64,000 bases of DNA from Nautilus pompilius (lineage: Eukaryota > Mollusca > Cephalopoda > Nautilida > Nautilidae), in assembly GCA_018389105.1 (NCBI GenBank), contig JACATO010000049.1, positions 744,001 to 808,000 on the forward strand, written 5' to 3'. The notes beneath the pieces are model-generated. The model was not told the origin of the DNA. It did not search any database and was given only the letters and a program-made list of their open reading frames with translations. A program made the translations under genes and the position numbers. The first letter of the stretch is position 1. The number at the start of each line of letters is the position of its first letter. Of this stretch, positions 39,951 to 51,090 are shown one piece after another.

Positions 39951-41439
39951 TATACTCCATCTTATGTTTCTAAAAAATGTTAAAATTTAGGAATTTAACA
40001 ATTATCAACTTTTTATTATTTCTAAAAATACATTGTATAACAATTAATATGAGTAATTAATAGCAATAACCTTCATTGATCGGTACTTTGATGCTAGGTT
40101 GCTTTGTTTTGCGCTACTGTTGTTTTTCAGTGTCGCACCATCTTCGAAACGTCTCTCTCTCTGTTATTACAGCTGCACACCATTTATGTTGTTCTACTCC
40201 TAAATTTGAATCAAAGCTATATATGGCATTCCTGTCCAAATGTTACAGATCAAACAAAGAAATTTACTTTCCTTGTATGCTCTTAAAACGAATAATATAA
40301 TGACATCTGACCAAGAAAAGCAGGTTGGCAAATGCCGTTAGCGCCGACTTAGTGAGCCGTCGTATTCGGTTACCTGACTATTTTTATTGAGCCAGGCCGT
40401 CGCTTACCGATAAGTACCGGCTGCTTGGCTGCACCTAGCTACTCGTGACTGAAAGAAATAATAAGTTAGTTGGTGGATCGCGTTGCCCAGGAATTTCTAC
40501 TACTACTACTACCAGCATTAACGAAGTAAAGATTCCCTGTCGTAAATCTTCTGCGCCCTGGGGGAGCTCCTGATCGTACGAGCCGCCTAGCGGCCTTCAA
40601 GGATCAACTCAGCTAAACTAGGTAATCAAGTTTTTTTCGTCACAAGAAAGAAAATGAATGAATGGATAATATCAGACTTGTTTAACTGCTTCCATGCCAA
40701 AGTTTTGTCCAACAAATTGCCAGCCCTATAACGGTCGTACAATCTCCATGTATGGTCGACCAATTTCCAAGATGGCCGTCAATAGACTTTTTTAAAAAGA
40801 AAGAGAAGGAAACGTCGTGCAGAACTGATGCAAATTAAGTATATTTAAAAAGATTCTTTATTATTTATTAATTATCATATCTCTTTTTCGTATTAAAATT
40901 GCCACCACTAAACATTTGGACAGACTATCAGGAACTCATGGAGAAGAGATTCAACAGGTTTACAAAAGCATTTCATCCTGACGGAACACGTCGCTTGGGC
41001 TTCCAGAACCAAGAAAAACCGGTTTGTGTATAATAAAAGCTATAAAAACCAACCGCATCCCTGTAATGTGGGGAAAGGGCAAAAACAAGTGAACTCCACT
41101 CTTCAGAAGAAGGAAGAGATAAAAAGGTTCCTATACACGGAAATGAGCAAAAACGGTTAACAAATCAACTAAGAACCAACTCAAGCGACCAGATTTCAGC
41201 AGCCATATCAAGGAAATTGAGTGCAGAAATCAGAGACATTCAGTTAGATAATCCAAAAGGTTGGATCACTCTCAAGTACAGATAAAGGAGTACCAGGAAG
41301 GAACTGCTCACAGCTGGACTCGAGTCACGAAGCAGGCCGAGACTCTGTGTCAGCAGAATCCATAGTCTTAAAAACCACCATAAACATCAACCGAGACTGA
41401 TTTCCTGACCGACTACAGATCGGTGTTACAGAAGCTTAG

Positions 41440-41880
41440 ACACTAGAAAATTGGTTCAGCAACAGGTTCATTTGCAGAAAAGCTCAGATTCCTAACTAGG
41501 GAAAATCTGGTCAGCTTTCGATGGATTCCACCTCGCTGCAGAATTGAAGAAAATGAAGACGTCTTGCAGAATGGAGCAGCAAAATACCGCAGACAATATG
41601 CCCCTATTCAAGTAGAGACTAATAAACAGTAATGAATAGAAAGAACAATATAATTACAAGGACCAAAAGGACTCGCTCGGAAATCTGAATGGCAATAAGC
41701 AGACAACTATCTTCGGAATAAAAACAGGCTATTGTCATTTTCGCCTACATCTTGACTGGAAGTAGCATCATCCGGGATGATGTGACACAGACGCTGAAAC
41801 ATGTCAACTAGCTACATGGCTACAGCTGACATGATGAACTATGGGACACGGAAATGCACTTAAAACTGACAGAAACCAAT
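41440..41880 (+). mobile_element. LINE (Jockey/I-like) fragment: RNase H and C-terminal region
   Basis: The plus strand shows RWIPPRCRIEENEDVLQNGA then AKYRRQ, the end of a LINE-encoded RNase H domain (normally WIPxHCGIxGNExAD). It continues with QTTIFGIKTGYCHFRLHLD, the conserved block before the terminal Cys/His motif. Several stops and frame changes are present. Sequence to the left (from about 40900) may belong to the same element but is too degraded to be sure. Confidence 0.6.
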
Positions 41881-42834
41881 AAAAGCAAGAAAAATTTGAA
41901 CAAAGAAAAAATTAGCTTTGTAAACACAACCCGGACAGGCTGGGATACGCCACTTTTCTTTGTATTATACCTTATGAATTTCATCTGGATAGGCTGGGAT
42001 AAATCAAAATCGACGTCAAAATATGAATTTATCATAGTTCAGCGTTTTTGTTTGTTTGTCTGTTAAAACTTCAGGTCACTACATTCTTCTCTGGGGAGGT
42101 AGGAGGCGGGGTCTAAGCTTATTCTAAAGCTTTGTTCACCAAAAAAGAGTAGGCCAGCGAAAAATACTGTTTCCAGCTTTCACTGCTTGGATTAGCAAAG
42201 CTAATTTCACTGCCTACCAGTCTTAAAGCACTCGTGATCCCGGTGTCACGTCAACCCCCTCTATACATATAACAGTGATGGCACCGCAAAATCTTCTGCA
42301 GGCCAAACTAGCAACTGGAGCTTGTTTAGCTTTTCTTCATAACAGAGACCACGTATATTATTAGTAATTCTGGAAAGCATTCGTACTTTCTCCAAACCAC
42401 CTCTGCGCATTCTAGGATTACTGATTAATAAGTAAGAACCAGAACTGCTGAAACTTCACGAACAATAACAGGATTTGGCGCCTGGCTCTGAGAATACTCT
42501 CATATAGCTTTCGACTTCTTCAAACGTTGTCAACTAGGTCCTTTTCTACCCGTAGTTCCTTCTCCTCCAAATCAATTGCTTATTCCTACTCGTTTAGGGC
42601 TATCTCATTTGCATTCGTTTTACCAGTTTAATAAAAGATTTAAATCGAATTATGTACAACATTGTTAGGAATACTAGTATCGATGTAAGGACTTTCTGGT
42701 CGGTTGACGACTGTAATATGACTTTAAATATCCTCGACCTGTAAATGACGAGAAATTGTGTCAACGATAAATTTCACGGAGAACCGAACGCCTAATTAAT
42801 AACTAAGAACTTTCAAGAATTCCGACCATTCTCC

Positions 42835-42880
42835 AGGAGGAGGAGGATGGAGGATGAGGAGGAGGAGGAGGATGGATGGG
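42835..42880. repeat. GGA-rich imperfect microsatellite
   Basis: Runs of AGG/GGA with GGATGG interruptions, about 260 bp upstream of the arginine kinase promoter elements. Confidence 0.85.
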
Positions 42881-43102
42881 CGCCTGACACACGTACGTTC
42901 TGATTACAGGTGCTGGTTGACAAACCGAAATACCCGACTGCGTTTTTCAGAAAGTCGCCCCAAAGACAAACGGTTCGCAGTAGCAGCATGAAAACGGAGG
43001 CGGGTCGGTTAACTACGCCAATGTTGTATGTATTATGTATGTACTACCATCGCCCCAGCGCCATTCAAGATTCTCTTTGCCAGATCACGGGGGGGGGACG
43101 GG

Positions 43103-43146
43103 CCAATGAGAGGCCGCCACGTCATCAGCTCGGGGAGTATATAAAT
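43103..43146 (+). promoter_or_regulatory. arginine kinase core promoter
   Basis: In order: a CCAAT box (43103-43107), an ACGTCA cAMP-response-like half site (43119-43124) and a TATA box, TATATAAAT (43138-43146). The TATA box places the start of transcription near 43170 and leaves a 5' UTR of about 95 nt before the ATG at 43265. The surroundings are CpG-rich and contain GGGCGG boxes just downstream. Spacing is conventional for a strongly expressed gene. Confidence 0.75.
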
Positions 43147-43264
43147 GAGAGGGCGGGCGGCAGGAGCCCTCGTTGCAATCGGTCGCCGGTGGTCGCTTGT
43201 TGCGGGAAAACTACTGTCGTCGTCGCCGCCGCCTCCTCGGAGTGAACTGATCCCCTGCTGCACC

Positions 43265-46200
43265 ATGTCCGACCGGGATAAACTCTACGAGACCCTGAAG
43301 AACGCCAAAGACTGCAAGTCCCTGTTGAAGAAGAACCTCACCGATGAACTCTTCGAGCAGCTGAAGGATAAGAAGACCAAATTCGGCGGCTCCCTGGCCG
43401 ACTGCATCCGCTCAGGTAAACGAACCCCTCGTCTGATGTCCCCTCCTCCCCTCCAGAGGGTTAGTTAGTATAGTAGTAGTAATTAACGTGGCCCCCCTGT
43501 TTACTCCTTCCCTCTCGCTGACCCAGTTCTGTCTGTCTACCGGACCTCACGCGCTGATTCAGGGAGCAGGAGCAGGGACAGGGACGACAGCCAGAATAAA
43601 AGGTGTCAGCTCCGGTAAATCTGACCCCCTCCTAACCCCTCCCTGTCTGTCTGCCTGTCTGTCCTCACGTAGGCCCCTCTTTGTTCTCCACCACAAGGTG
43701 ACCTCCGTCCGTCCTTCGTCCTGTCGCCGACTGCGGTGAAGGTCATCAAATAATCTTACATAATAATAAGGGGGGGGTCGGCGATAACTGGGGGGGGAGG
43801 GGCGGCCCCTTCTGCGGGCTGTTGTGCCCAAATTTGTAAATCGGAAAGGCAGAAGCTATTCCTAATTATAGTAACAGCAGCTGGTTACCTTGGTTACCCG
43901 GGGGGGGGGGACCCGCCAGCATCCAGACGGCGTCTGAGCTGGAAGATTTACTGATTAAGAAGATGCCGACTCCCTACGCGCGACAGACAGACAGACGGGG
44001 AGGGCGGCTCGCGAGCTGACCCTGACCCCCGACCCTGACCCTGACCTTCTAAGGAGTCCTAAATTGATCCTTTATTATACTATAAAAGACCAGACCAGAT
44101 GAAAGGTGGGTGGGTGGCAGGAGCTTGAATTTAGGTTGTACGTCAATGATGATGTTGGGAATACACCACGTGCTCTCTGGCTCATAATGATTCTGTGATA
44201 GTCCAGCAGAAGTAGCAATGGTCCTCCTGTCTGTCTGTCCTCCTGTCCCTCCTCTTGTCCTCCTGTCTGTCCCTCCTCTTGTCCTCCTGTCTGTCCCTCC
44301 TCTTGTCCTCTTGTCTGTCTCTCCTCTTGTCCTCTTGTCTGTCTCTCCTCTTGTCCTCTTGTCTGTCTCTCCTCTTGTCCTCTTGTCTGTCTCCCCTCTT
44401 GTCCTCTTGTCTGTCTCTCCTCTTGTCTGTCTCCCCTCTTGTCCTCTTGTCTGTCTCTCCTCTTGTCTGTCTCCCCTCTTGTCCTCTTGTCTGTCTCCCC
44501 TCTTGTCCTCTTGTCTGTCTCCCCTCTTGTCCTCTTGTCTGTCTCCCCTCTTGTCTGTCTCCCCTCTTGTCTGTCTCCCCTCTTGTCTGTCTCCCCTCTT
44601 GTCTGTCTCCCCTCTTGTCTGTCTCCCCTCTTGTCTGTCTCCCCTCTTGTCTGTCTCTCCTCTTGTCTGTCTCTCCTCTTGTCTGTCTCTCCTCTTGTCT
44701 GTCTCTCCTCTTGTCTGTCTCTCCTCTTGTCCTCTTGTCTGTCCTTCAGCTAAATTCAAAGATGTTTGTGCAAACCTTTGTAATTTCAAATGTCCAGTTC
44801 TGGATTTTCTAAAACCTGATGGACTATTATTACCTGAGGGATGCTGTTCAGTATTTAACTGTTTTTTGTTTTTCTTTTAGTGCAAAGCAGTTTAAATGTG
44901 TACCTGGAATGTGCATCTCAATAACATTGGCTTGATTACCTAAGATCACTCATCCATAAAACCAAAGCATTCCAGGATTCCATGTCTTGCATTGTAAAAA
45001 CCAGGAGAATATAAAAGAAATGACAAACTCGCGAAAGAAATTTGATTTAAAATTTTCTGAAATGCCTATGGACGGTACCTGTGAAGACCAGGAAATTCTT
45101 TGAATGTATTTAGAGAAACAGTAAGAAGTAATCAAATGTGAAGACATTAAATTTTATACATAAAGAATTTTTTTCTTGTCAGTTTATCATAAATCTGACA
45201 ATGATCTGCGAGTAAATGAGTGCTATAATAATAACACTTCTAATGGGCTTTCTTTGTTTGGCTCCTAGCCGAGTGATTGTAATTCAGTGGCATGGTCTTT
45301 ATTTTATCAATGGTATCTCATGACTTGCTCAGTGATTTGAAATAGTTTAAATTAGTTCTGTTTTGATAGACATCTCTTTTTCCAGCCTCTGTTTTGTGGA
45401 AAACCAAAACTTGTAATTTAAAGTAACCAAGTACTGGCTAGTTTATTTTTGTTTGTATAACTTAGTCAAAACCCTTTTACTGTTCTAAGAATCTATTAGA
45501 TTTATTAGTTAAGATTTCATATTTATTATGAATGTCACACTAAACAAACTGGTTATCAAAAATACTTGTTGCTATTAACAGGCTGTCAAAACCTGGACAG
45601 TGGTGTTGGTATTTACGCCTGTGACCCAGATGCTTACACCGTTTTTGCACCAGTTCTTAATAAAGTTATCCAGGATTACCACAAGACATCTTCAGTGAGT
45701 CATCCAGAACCAGACTTTGGAGATATCGATAACTTGGAATTTTCTGACCTTGACCCAGAAGGAAAATTAATTGTATCAACCAGAGTCCGTGTGGGCAGAT
45801 CCCACGACAGTTTTGGCTTCCCTCCAGTGCTGACCAAAGAGGTAAGTAGACAGATAGTTAAAATTAACCTTAATCTTTACTGGGGGTAGCTTTGTGAAGT
45901 GGCCAAGAAAGTCTGCGATAGCCATTTGTATCTTTTTTAATACTATAGATATCACGGGAGGCTGGTTACTGGTCCACATTACTTCCTCTCTGTTTTATCA
46001 TTTTAACATGAAAGTGCACCTACCTGAGCAAGCTCTGTAGCAATCATGCAGTCTGATACCAAATCATTTCTTGGATGTAGAGGTTTCAACTCACTCAGCT
46101 GGTGAATTGGACCGGTCATGGAATGTTTGGTATTGATGGAAAGCACGAGATCTCTCCCCGCACCACCATCAGGAGTGGCTGCTGCTGCCGTTTGCTTCAT

Positions 46201-49200
46201 TGGATGGTGATTACAACAGTGAGTGAGTGGCTGACTCTATAGCTTTTACTTGCTGAAAGGAAAAATTCCATTTATACTGCATTTTCTAGACGGTTCCTTT
46301 TCATCTGGATTACTGAACTGCACAAGTCAATTCTTGACTGAAATTATTTTAAAAACATTAAAGTGGGTGGGTTCCTTTTGTGCAGTCGTCTGCCCTTTAT
46401 GCGTGTGAAATAGTTTTCTGCTTCAGATTATTAAAGTCATGCAGAGAATTTGTGGTAAAGTGCTAAAATTCCTTTCAATGTTTACAATCAGCTTTACTTT
46501 CAAAGAATTTATTTGGCTTTTATTTAGCCTGGATAAACAAATTTTTCTGGTTGTGAATGCATCCAATTCTGAATGGTTTTCAAATTCCAACTTTGCCAAT
46601 TGATGGCAGCCCTCACCTGTCACTGATAGTACCTTTTATTATTGGGGGCGGAGAGCCAGCTAGTGGAGAAGCCCTGCCCCAAGGGAGCTGCCATAATGCA
46701 TGTTGAAACGGTGATAGATCATTCTTAGGAAAAGCCAGTTACTGGTTTGATTGCAAACTCATTAATTGAGTCAAATTCTAGGTGAACTCTCTCAAACTAT
46801 TCCTTTAGTGTACTGCAGTGAATGGTTGGTTTAGACTCTAGTTCTCAAAACAGAACTACATCTCAAGTGGTTGAATGCTTCCTTATGCTGAAATGGGTTA
46901 ATGCATATTTCTTACTCTCCCACATGGCTATGTGAATGTGACTACTGTGAGAGGCAAATGTCCTATTACGTGTCTGTGACATAAGGCCTCAGTAATTAAA
47001 ATCCTTAGTTTTATGTCTTCCATTCATTTATACCACTGATACACTATTAGGATGGTTGTCTGCAAGAGGTGGGGTAACTGCCTTCAGTGTAATGACATTG
47101 AAGGCTGGAAAGTGAGTAGGAAAATACAACATGAGGCACTGGCAGGGTGCGTATCACGCCCTCTGCTGATGACCATGGACTTAACAGATGTTGTATCATT
47201 CATCCAGTGCAAACGTAGTCTGAGCCAAGAGCAAATTTGTAAGGAAAATGTTATGAACTAAAACTAACAAGATGAAAAATTTACATTTAGCATTTCCTTT
47301 TTGCTTTTTTAAGGTCTTGGAATTTTAGCTCTACATCATATACAGTACTTTACATATTAATTTAGTTACCCCAGAAAATGAATCTATGGTTGTGATTCTG
47401 TAATTTAGTAATAAGCCAATTGAAGTATTGCTACTGACAATGACAGATTGCCAGACTTCAACATTTCTTGTGACATCTGTTGCAAAGTGATGTGGAACTT
47501 CACTGTAACATGACAAAGTGCATTTAGAGCCCACTTCTGTCCAATAAAATGAAATGCTTTGATGTTTGGAAAGCCCTCAAGTATTCCTTGTACTCTTCTG
47601 AAAAGTAGGTTTTAGTCAGTGCTGTAGATGGAGTCTTCTCCAAAAAGGCAGAGACTTCAGACCACTGAAGTACAGGGGTGAGTAGTACGATACTACTGGA
47701 CTGATTGGAATGATGGTATTTGTTGAAAGAAGTCTGGATTATGCCAGGTACATTTTCCATGTTAAAGCCACACTGTACCAACAAGGCATTCTAATATTTA
47801 ATACTAGTCCTCTTCAGCAGAGTGGCAACATTGACTAGGTTTGGTGGAGCCATCAAGCATTTTATTACTCAAGTTTACCCCAAAACTCTGAATCTGATAA
47901 GAGCACTTCTAAATCAAACCAGTTAATGATGGAATTAAAGGAAGTTCTTATGGATACAGGAAAGATACTGTGCCAAGTACTAACATTAGAATTTGTTGGC
48001 TTTATTTGCCTTTTTCTGCAACAAAATAGCACTCGAATTATTACTACTATACATTGTATTTAAGTTATTTATGTTAGTAAATAACTTAATATTTTTATTT
48101 GGTTTTTCAAGAGATTAAAGTTAGCTGATTAATGTCTAAAAATGAGATTGCTATTACAGCACGCAGATCTTCATCCTAATTTTTCTCCCAACAGGACCGT
48201 GTAAACATGGAGAAAACTAGTCTGGAGGCTCTGAACACTTTGGAAGGTGATCTTAAGGGTACTTACTACCCCTTGCAAGGCATGAGCAAAGAGATCCAGT
48301 CCAAATTAACAGAGGATCACTTCTTGTTCAATGATTCAGACAGGTGAGCTACTTTTGTCAGTTCTGAATTGTGCACTGAACTAAACTAGAGCTGCTGAGT
48401 ATTGAAGTACATATGCTTCATTCCTTGGAAATTTAAGCTCTTAGAGTGGTATAATTTCATGTATGCTGAAAATACACACGCATTTTGAAAAACTTTAACA
48501 CTGCTTAGGATGTGAAGTATAGTGGTTCTGATTATAAAAGGGGTTAGAAAAAAAATAACTGCGGTTTATTCAAAGTTTTTACCAAGAGTTGCCTTTGTTT
48601 GAACGGATCATTAATCACCAGGTTCAGCAGTCATCTCCCAGAAATCTTGGACAGGGTTGAGAGAATTTCAACTGCCTAATTTAAGTGTTACAGTTTTAGA
48701 GTAGACTTCTTGTTCACAAAATCTAGTGACTAAACATTTTTAGTAATCCGCATGTGATTCATTACTAAATCTCATCTTCAGATTTCTAAAAGCAGCTGGT
48801 GGTTATGACGACTGGCCAATTGGTCGGGGAATTTTCCATAATAAAGACAAGACGTTTTTGGTGTGGGTCAATGAAGAGGATCACCTTCGGTTGATTTCCA
48901 TGCAGATGGGTGGAGACTTGGGTCAGGTGTATGCCAGACTTGTTAAAGTAAGTTTAATGTACATTTTTAAAGTTCCTATACTTTTAATTCTGTGGTCAGT
49001 TTTTTGTTTTGTATACAAATAATTTTTAGTTTAAATGATAGTTTTCACAAATGGAGAAGAAAATTAAACTTCTCCTTGTAGTCAGATTTTAAATTTAATT
49101 TTATTGTAAGGAATGAACTATTAAAGTTTTTAATTTTGTTTTTTACACTACTACATGATGTATCTAGGCTATCAAAACATTGGAGAAGAAGCTATCCTTT

Positions 49201-49968
49201 GCTCGCCTGCCTAACATGGGGTATCTGACCTTCTGTCCTAGCAACTTGGGGACAACTCTGAGAGCTAGTGTGCACATCAGAATTCCCAAAGTTTCTGCCC
49301 TACCAAACTTCAATGATATTTGTGCTAAGCACAACCTGCAGGCCAGAGGTAAGTGTTACAGAAACAGAAGGGTAATAAAGAAATTACTCAACCATTTGTT
49401 AGATCTGTATTTTGGATGCAGGATTGAATGAATTTAAGCCTTTTTGAATAGTCATTTTGTAGCTTATCTTGACTGGTCTTAGATAAGATCCCTGAAAGTC
49501 GACAACTTCATAAAAGTGCATCTATAGTGGTCGTTCATAATATAAAAATATTTTTGCTTTTCTCCAAGTAATGAACATGTTAATATTAACTGAACATTAA
49601 GTTCAAGACTGTTTTACATAAATTTAGTTAATTTTAACCTTCATCTTCATTTTTTATAGATTAGCTTTTAATACTTCTGAATTAAATCTATGCAGATAAA
49701 TAATCATTGAAGGATGATTTGAAATATCTGGGTAATGAAAAATTGAGTCATATGTTGACAATCTTCATTAGATTAGCTTCTTCCTGTTGGAGATTCAATG
49801 TTAAATTAATATTTAATTTTAGGTATCCACGGTGAACACACGCAGAGTGTAGGTGGTATCTATGATATCTCGAACAAGCGAAGAATGGGACTTACAGAAA
49901 TTGAAGCTGTGCAGGAAATGAGAATAGGTGTAGAGAAAATAATCGAGCTGGAGAAGAGCCTGCAGTGA
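43265..49968 (+). CDS. arginine kinase (ATP:guanidino phosphotransferase), complete
   Basis: Six coding exons with GT-AG borders: 43265-43415, 45582-45841, 48195-48343, 48782-48947, 49168-49348 and 49823-49968, giving 350 residues. The enzyme moves phosphate reversibly between ATP and arginine, buffering ATP in muscle and other cells. The N-terminal helical domain begins [20 protein letters not shown]. Nucleotide-binding arginines lie in STRVRVGRS (116-124); the substrate-binding NEEDHLR is at 217-223; the reactive cysteine is C265 in [18 protein letters not shown]; and the mobile-loop glutamate E307 lies in GEHTQSVGG. Length is normal for a single-domain enzyme. The ATG at 43265 (context CACCATGT) is chosen because the next upstream in-frame ATG lies inside the TATA box. 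The sequence is most like molluscan arginine kinases as I remember them. All key residues are present and there are no lesions. Confidence 0.97.
44222..44745 (+). repeat. 16-bp pyrimidine-rich minisatellite in arginine kinase intron 1
   Basis: The core unit is CCCCTCTTGTCTGTCT (16 bp). Many left-hand units carry an 8-bp insert (TTGTCCTC) making 24 bp, and CTCC/CCCC variants alternate. About 520 bp in total. It lies about 0.8 kb downstream of exon 1, so the arginine kinase pre-mRNA contains a long CU-rich tract with many UCUU and CUCUC-like motifs. It creates long false frames on both strands. Confidence 0.95.
46024..46200 (-). CDS. candidate antisense exon nested in arginine kinase intron 2
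   Basis: The minus strand opens at ATG 46200 and runs 59 codons to a consensus donor, GCTCAG/GTAGGT, in phase 0. The peptide starts [20 protein letters not shown] and continues with [20 protein letters not shown] then [19 protein letters not shown]. It is less AT-rich than the surrounding intron and has several CpGs. It looks like real coding sequence, but I do not recognise it and could not find a partner exon on the minus strand. It may be a nested gene, a captured fragment or a chance frame. Confidence 0.3.
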
Positions 49969-50190
49969 TTTATATTTTTTACAAAGTGTTCACAGGTTTC
50001 TAGTCTCAAATTTTGTTTGTTTGTTCCTTTTGACATTGTTGGGGTTTTTTCTACTTGATTTGGAATATCACCTGAAATAGTAAACCCCCCACTATGCAAT
50101 GTTAAATCTTTCTATCTGTAATACACAGGCAACCGGTGAAGACCAGCTGGTTTTTAGCTAACCCAAACCGTTCTGTGATCCCTGTAGGAA

Positions 50191-50196
50191 AATAAA
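50191..50196 (+). terminator. poly(A) signal of arginine kinase
   Basis: AATAAA about 220 nt after the arginine kinase stop, with T-rich sequence downstream (CGGACTTTTCAATTTTT). Confidence 0.75.
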
Positions 50197-50681
50197 GATG
50201 AATGATAAATCGGACTTTTCAATTTTTCCTCAATTATGGTGTTACTTGGTTTCGTTGTGGTAGCTGAATGATTGAAACTCAGGAGTAACTTGTGGTGTGC
50301 CCCCTCCTGAAGAAATGAGCTCCTTAAAAGTATAAAAACCTTGGAAAGCCTCTTAGGAACTCCCATTTTTCGTCTGGGTGACCAGGCAAACTTCAAGTGA
50401 AAACAACCCCTGCTTGAACACCACCATACCATGTTGATGTCTTGCCATTTTTGGATGGTTATTATGTATTTTCTCTTCCCGTTCTCCCACCACTCGTTGT
50501 TGGCTTGCATCATTTATAACTTCGTTTATTTTCCATCACAAATGATTAGATTTTTTCTAAAAATGGCATTACCACCAGCTCTGCTCTGCAATTGAAAATG
50601 ATTTGTTTATCCATCTTAAAAGGAATTTTGCCTCTGCTCAGCATTCAGAAAAAAATAAACACTTGATTGTTAGTTAATACA

Positions 50682-50687
50682 TTTATT
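50682..50687 (-). terminator. probable poly(A) signal of MGST3
   Basis: AATAAA on the minus strand about 400 nt after the MGST3 stop at 51091. Another minus-strand AATAAA lies at 50525-50530. Whichever is used, the two convergent genes end within about 500 bp of each other. Confidence 0.5.
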
Positions 50688-51090
50688 ATAAAATCAGCTT
50701 CAATTTAAAGTTTAGTAAAAATTAATTACAGAAGTACATGCATTTATTCCGTGTTAATGAACTGTGATCCAGGTTAGACTCCAGCTGTTCTGATTGCTTA
50801 CCTCACTTTAGCAAAAGGTTTGAAATGAAGCTTCCACAGTAATCAATGATCGGTATTGAAAAATTCTTCATTTGTAATATTTTTTAACAGTAAGAGATTA
50901 CTAAAAATCTGATTCATTGGTGGTGATCAATGGCTAAATGGGGAAAAAATATCCCTTATAAAACTGGATATGCAAGTTTCAAAAATGAAAATCAAGAAAA
51001 AATGCCCCCCCCCAAATATCCATCCTGTTATCTTTTGTCATTGAGAGAAAGGGGAACTCTAAAAGGAAAATAAGGTGTAATTAACTGTCC

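Noticed and set aside
43145-43264. N-terminal extension of arginine kinase from an upstream ATG
   Set aside because: That ATG is within or just beside the TATA box and so lies upstream of transcription. The 43265 start gives the normal family length.
44020-44050. Telomere-like GACCCT runs
   Set aside because: Only a few CCCTGA-like units in GC-rich DNA; not the animal TTAGGG repeat.
44049-44880. Long open frames on both strands (246, 220 and 185 codons)
   Set aside because: They consist only of the CU-rich minisatellite translated in different frames (RGDRQE or LLSVSPLV repeats) and lie in arginine kinase intron 1.
50154-50513. 119-codon minus-strand frame downstream of arginine kinase
   Set aside because: It overlaps the arginine kinase 3' end and poly(A) signal, has no recognised domain and no splice context. 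Probably chance.
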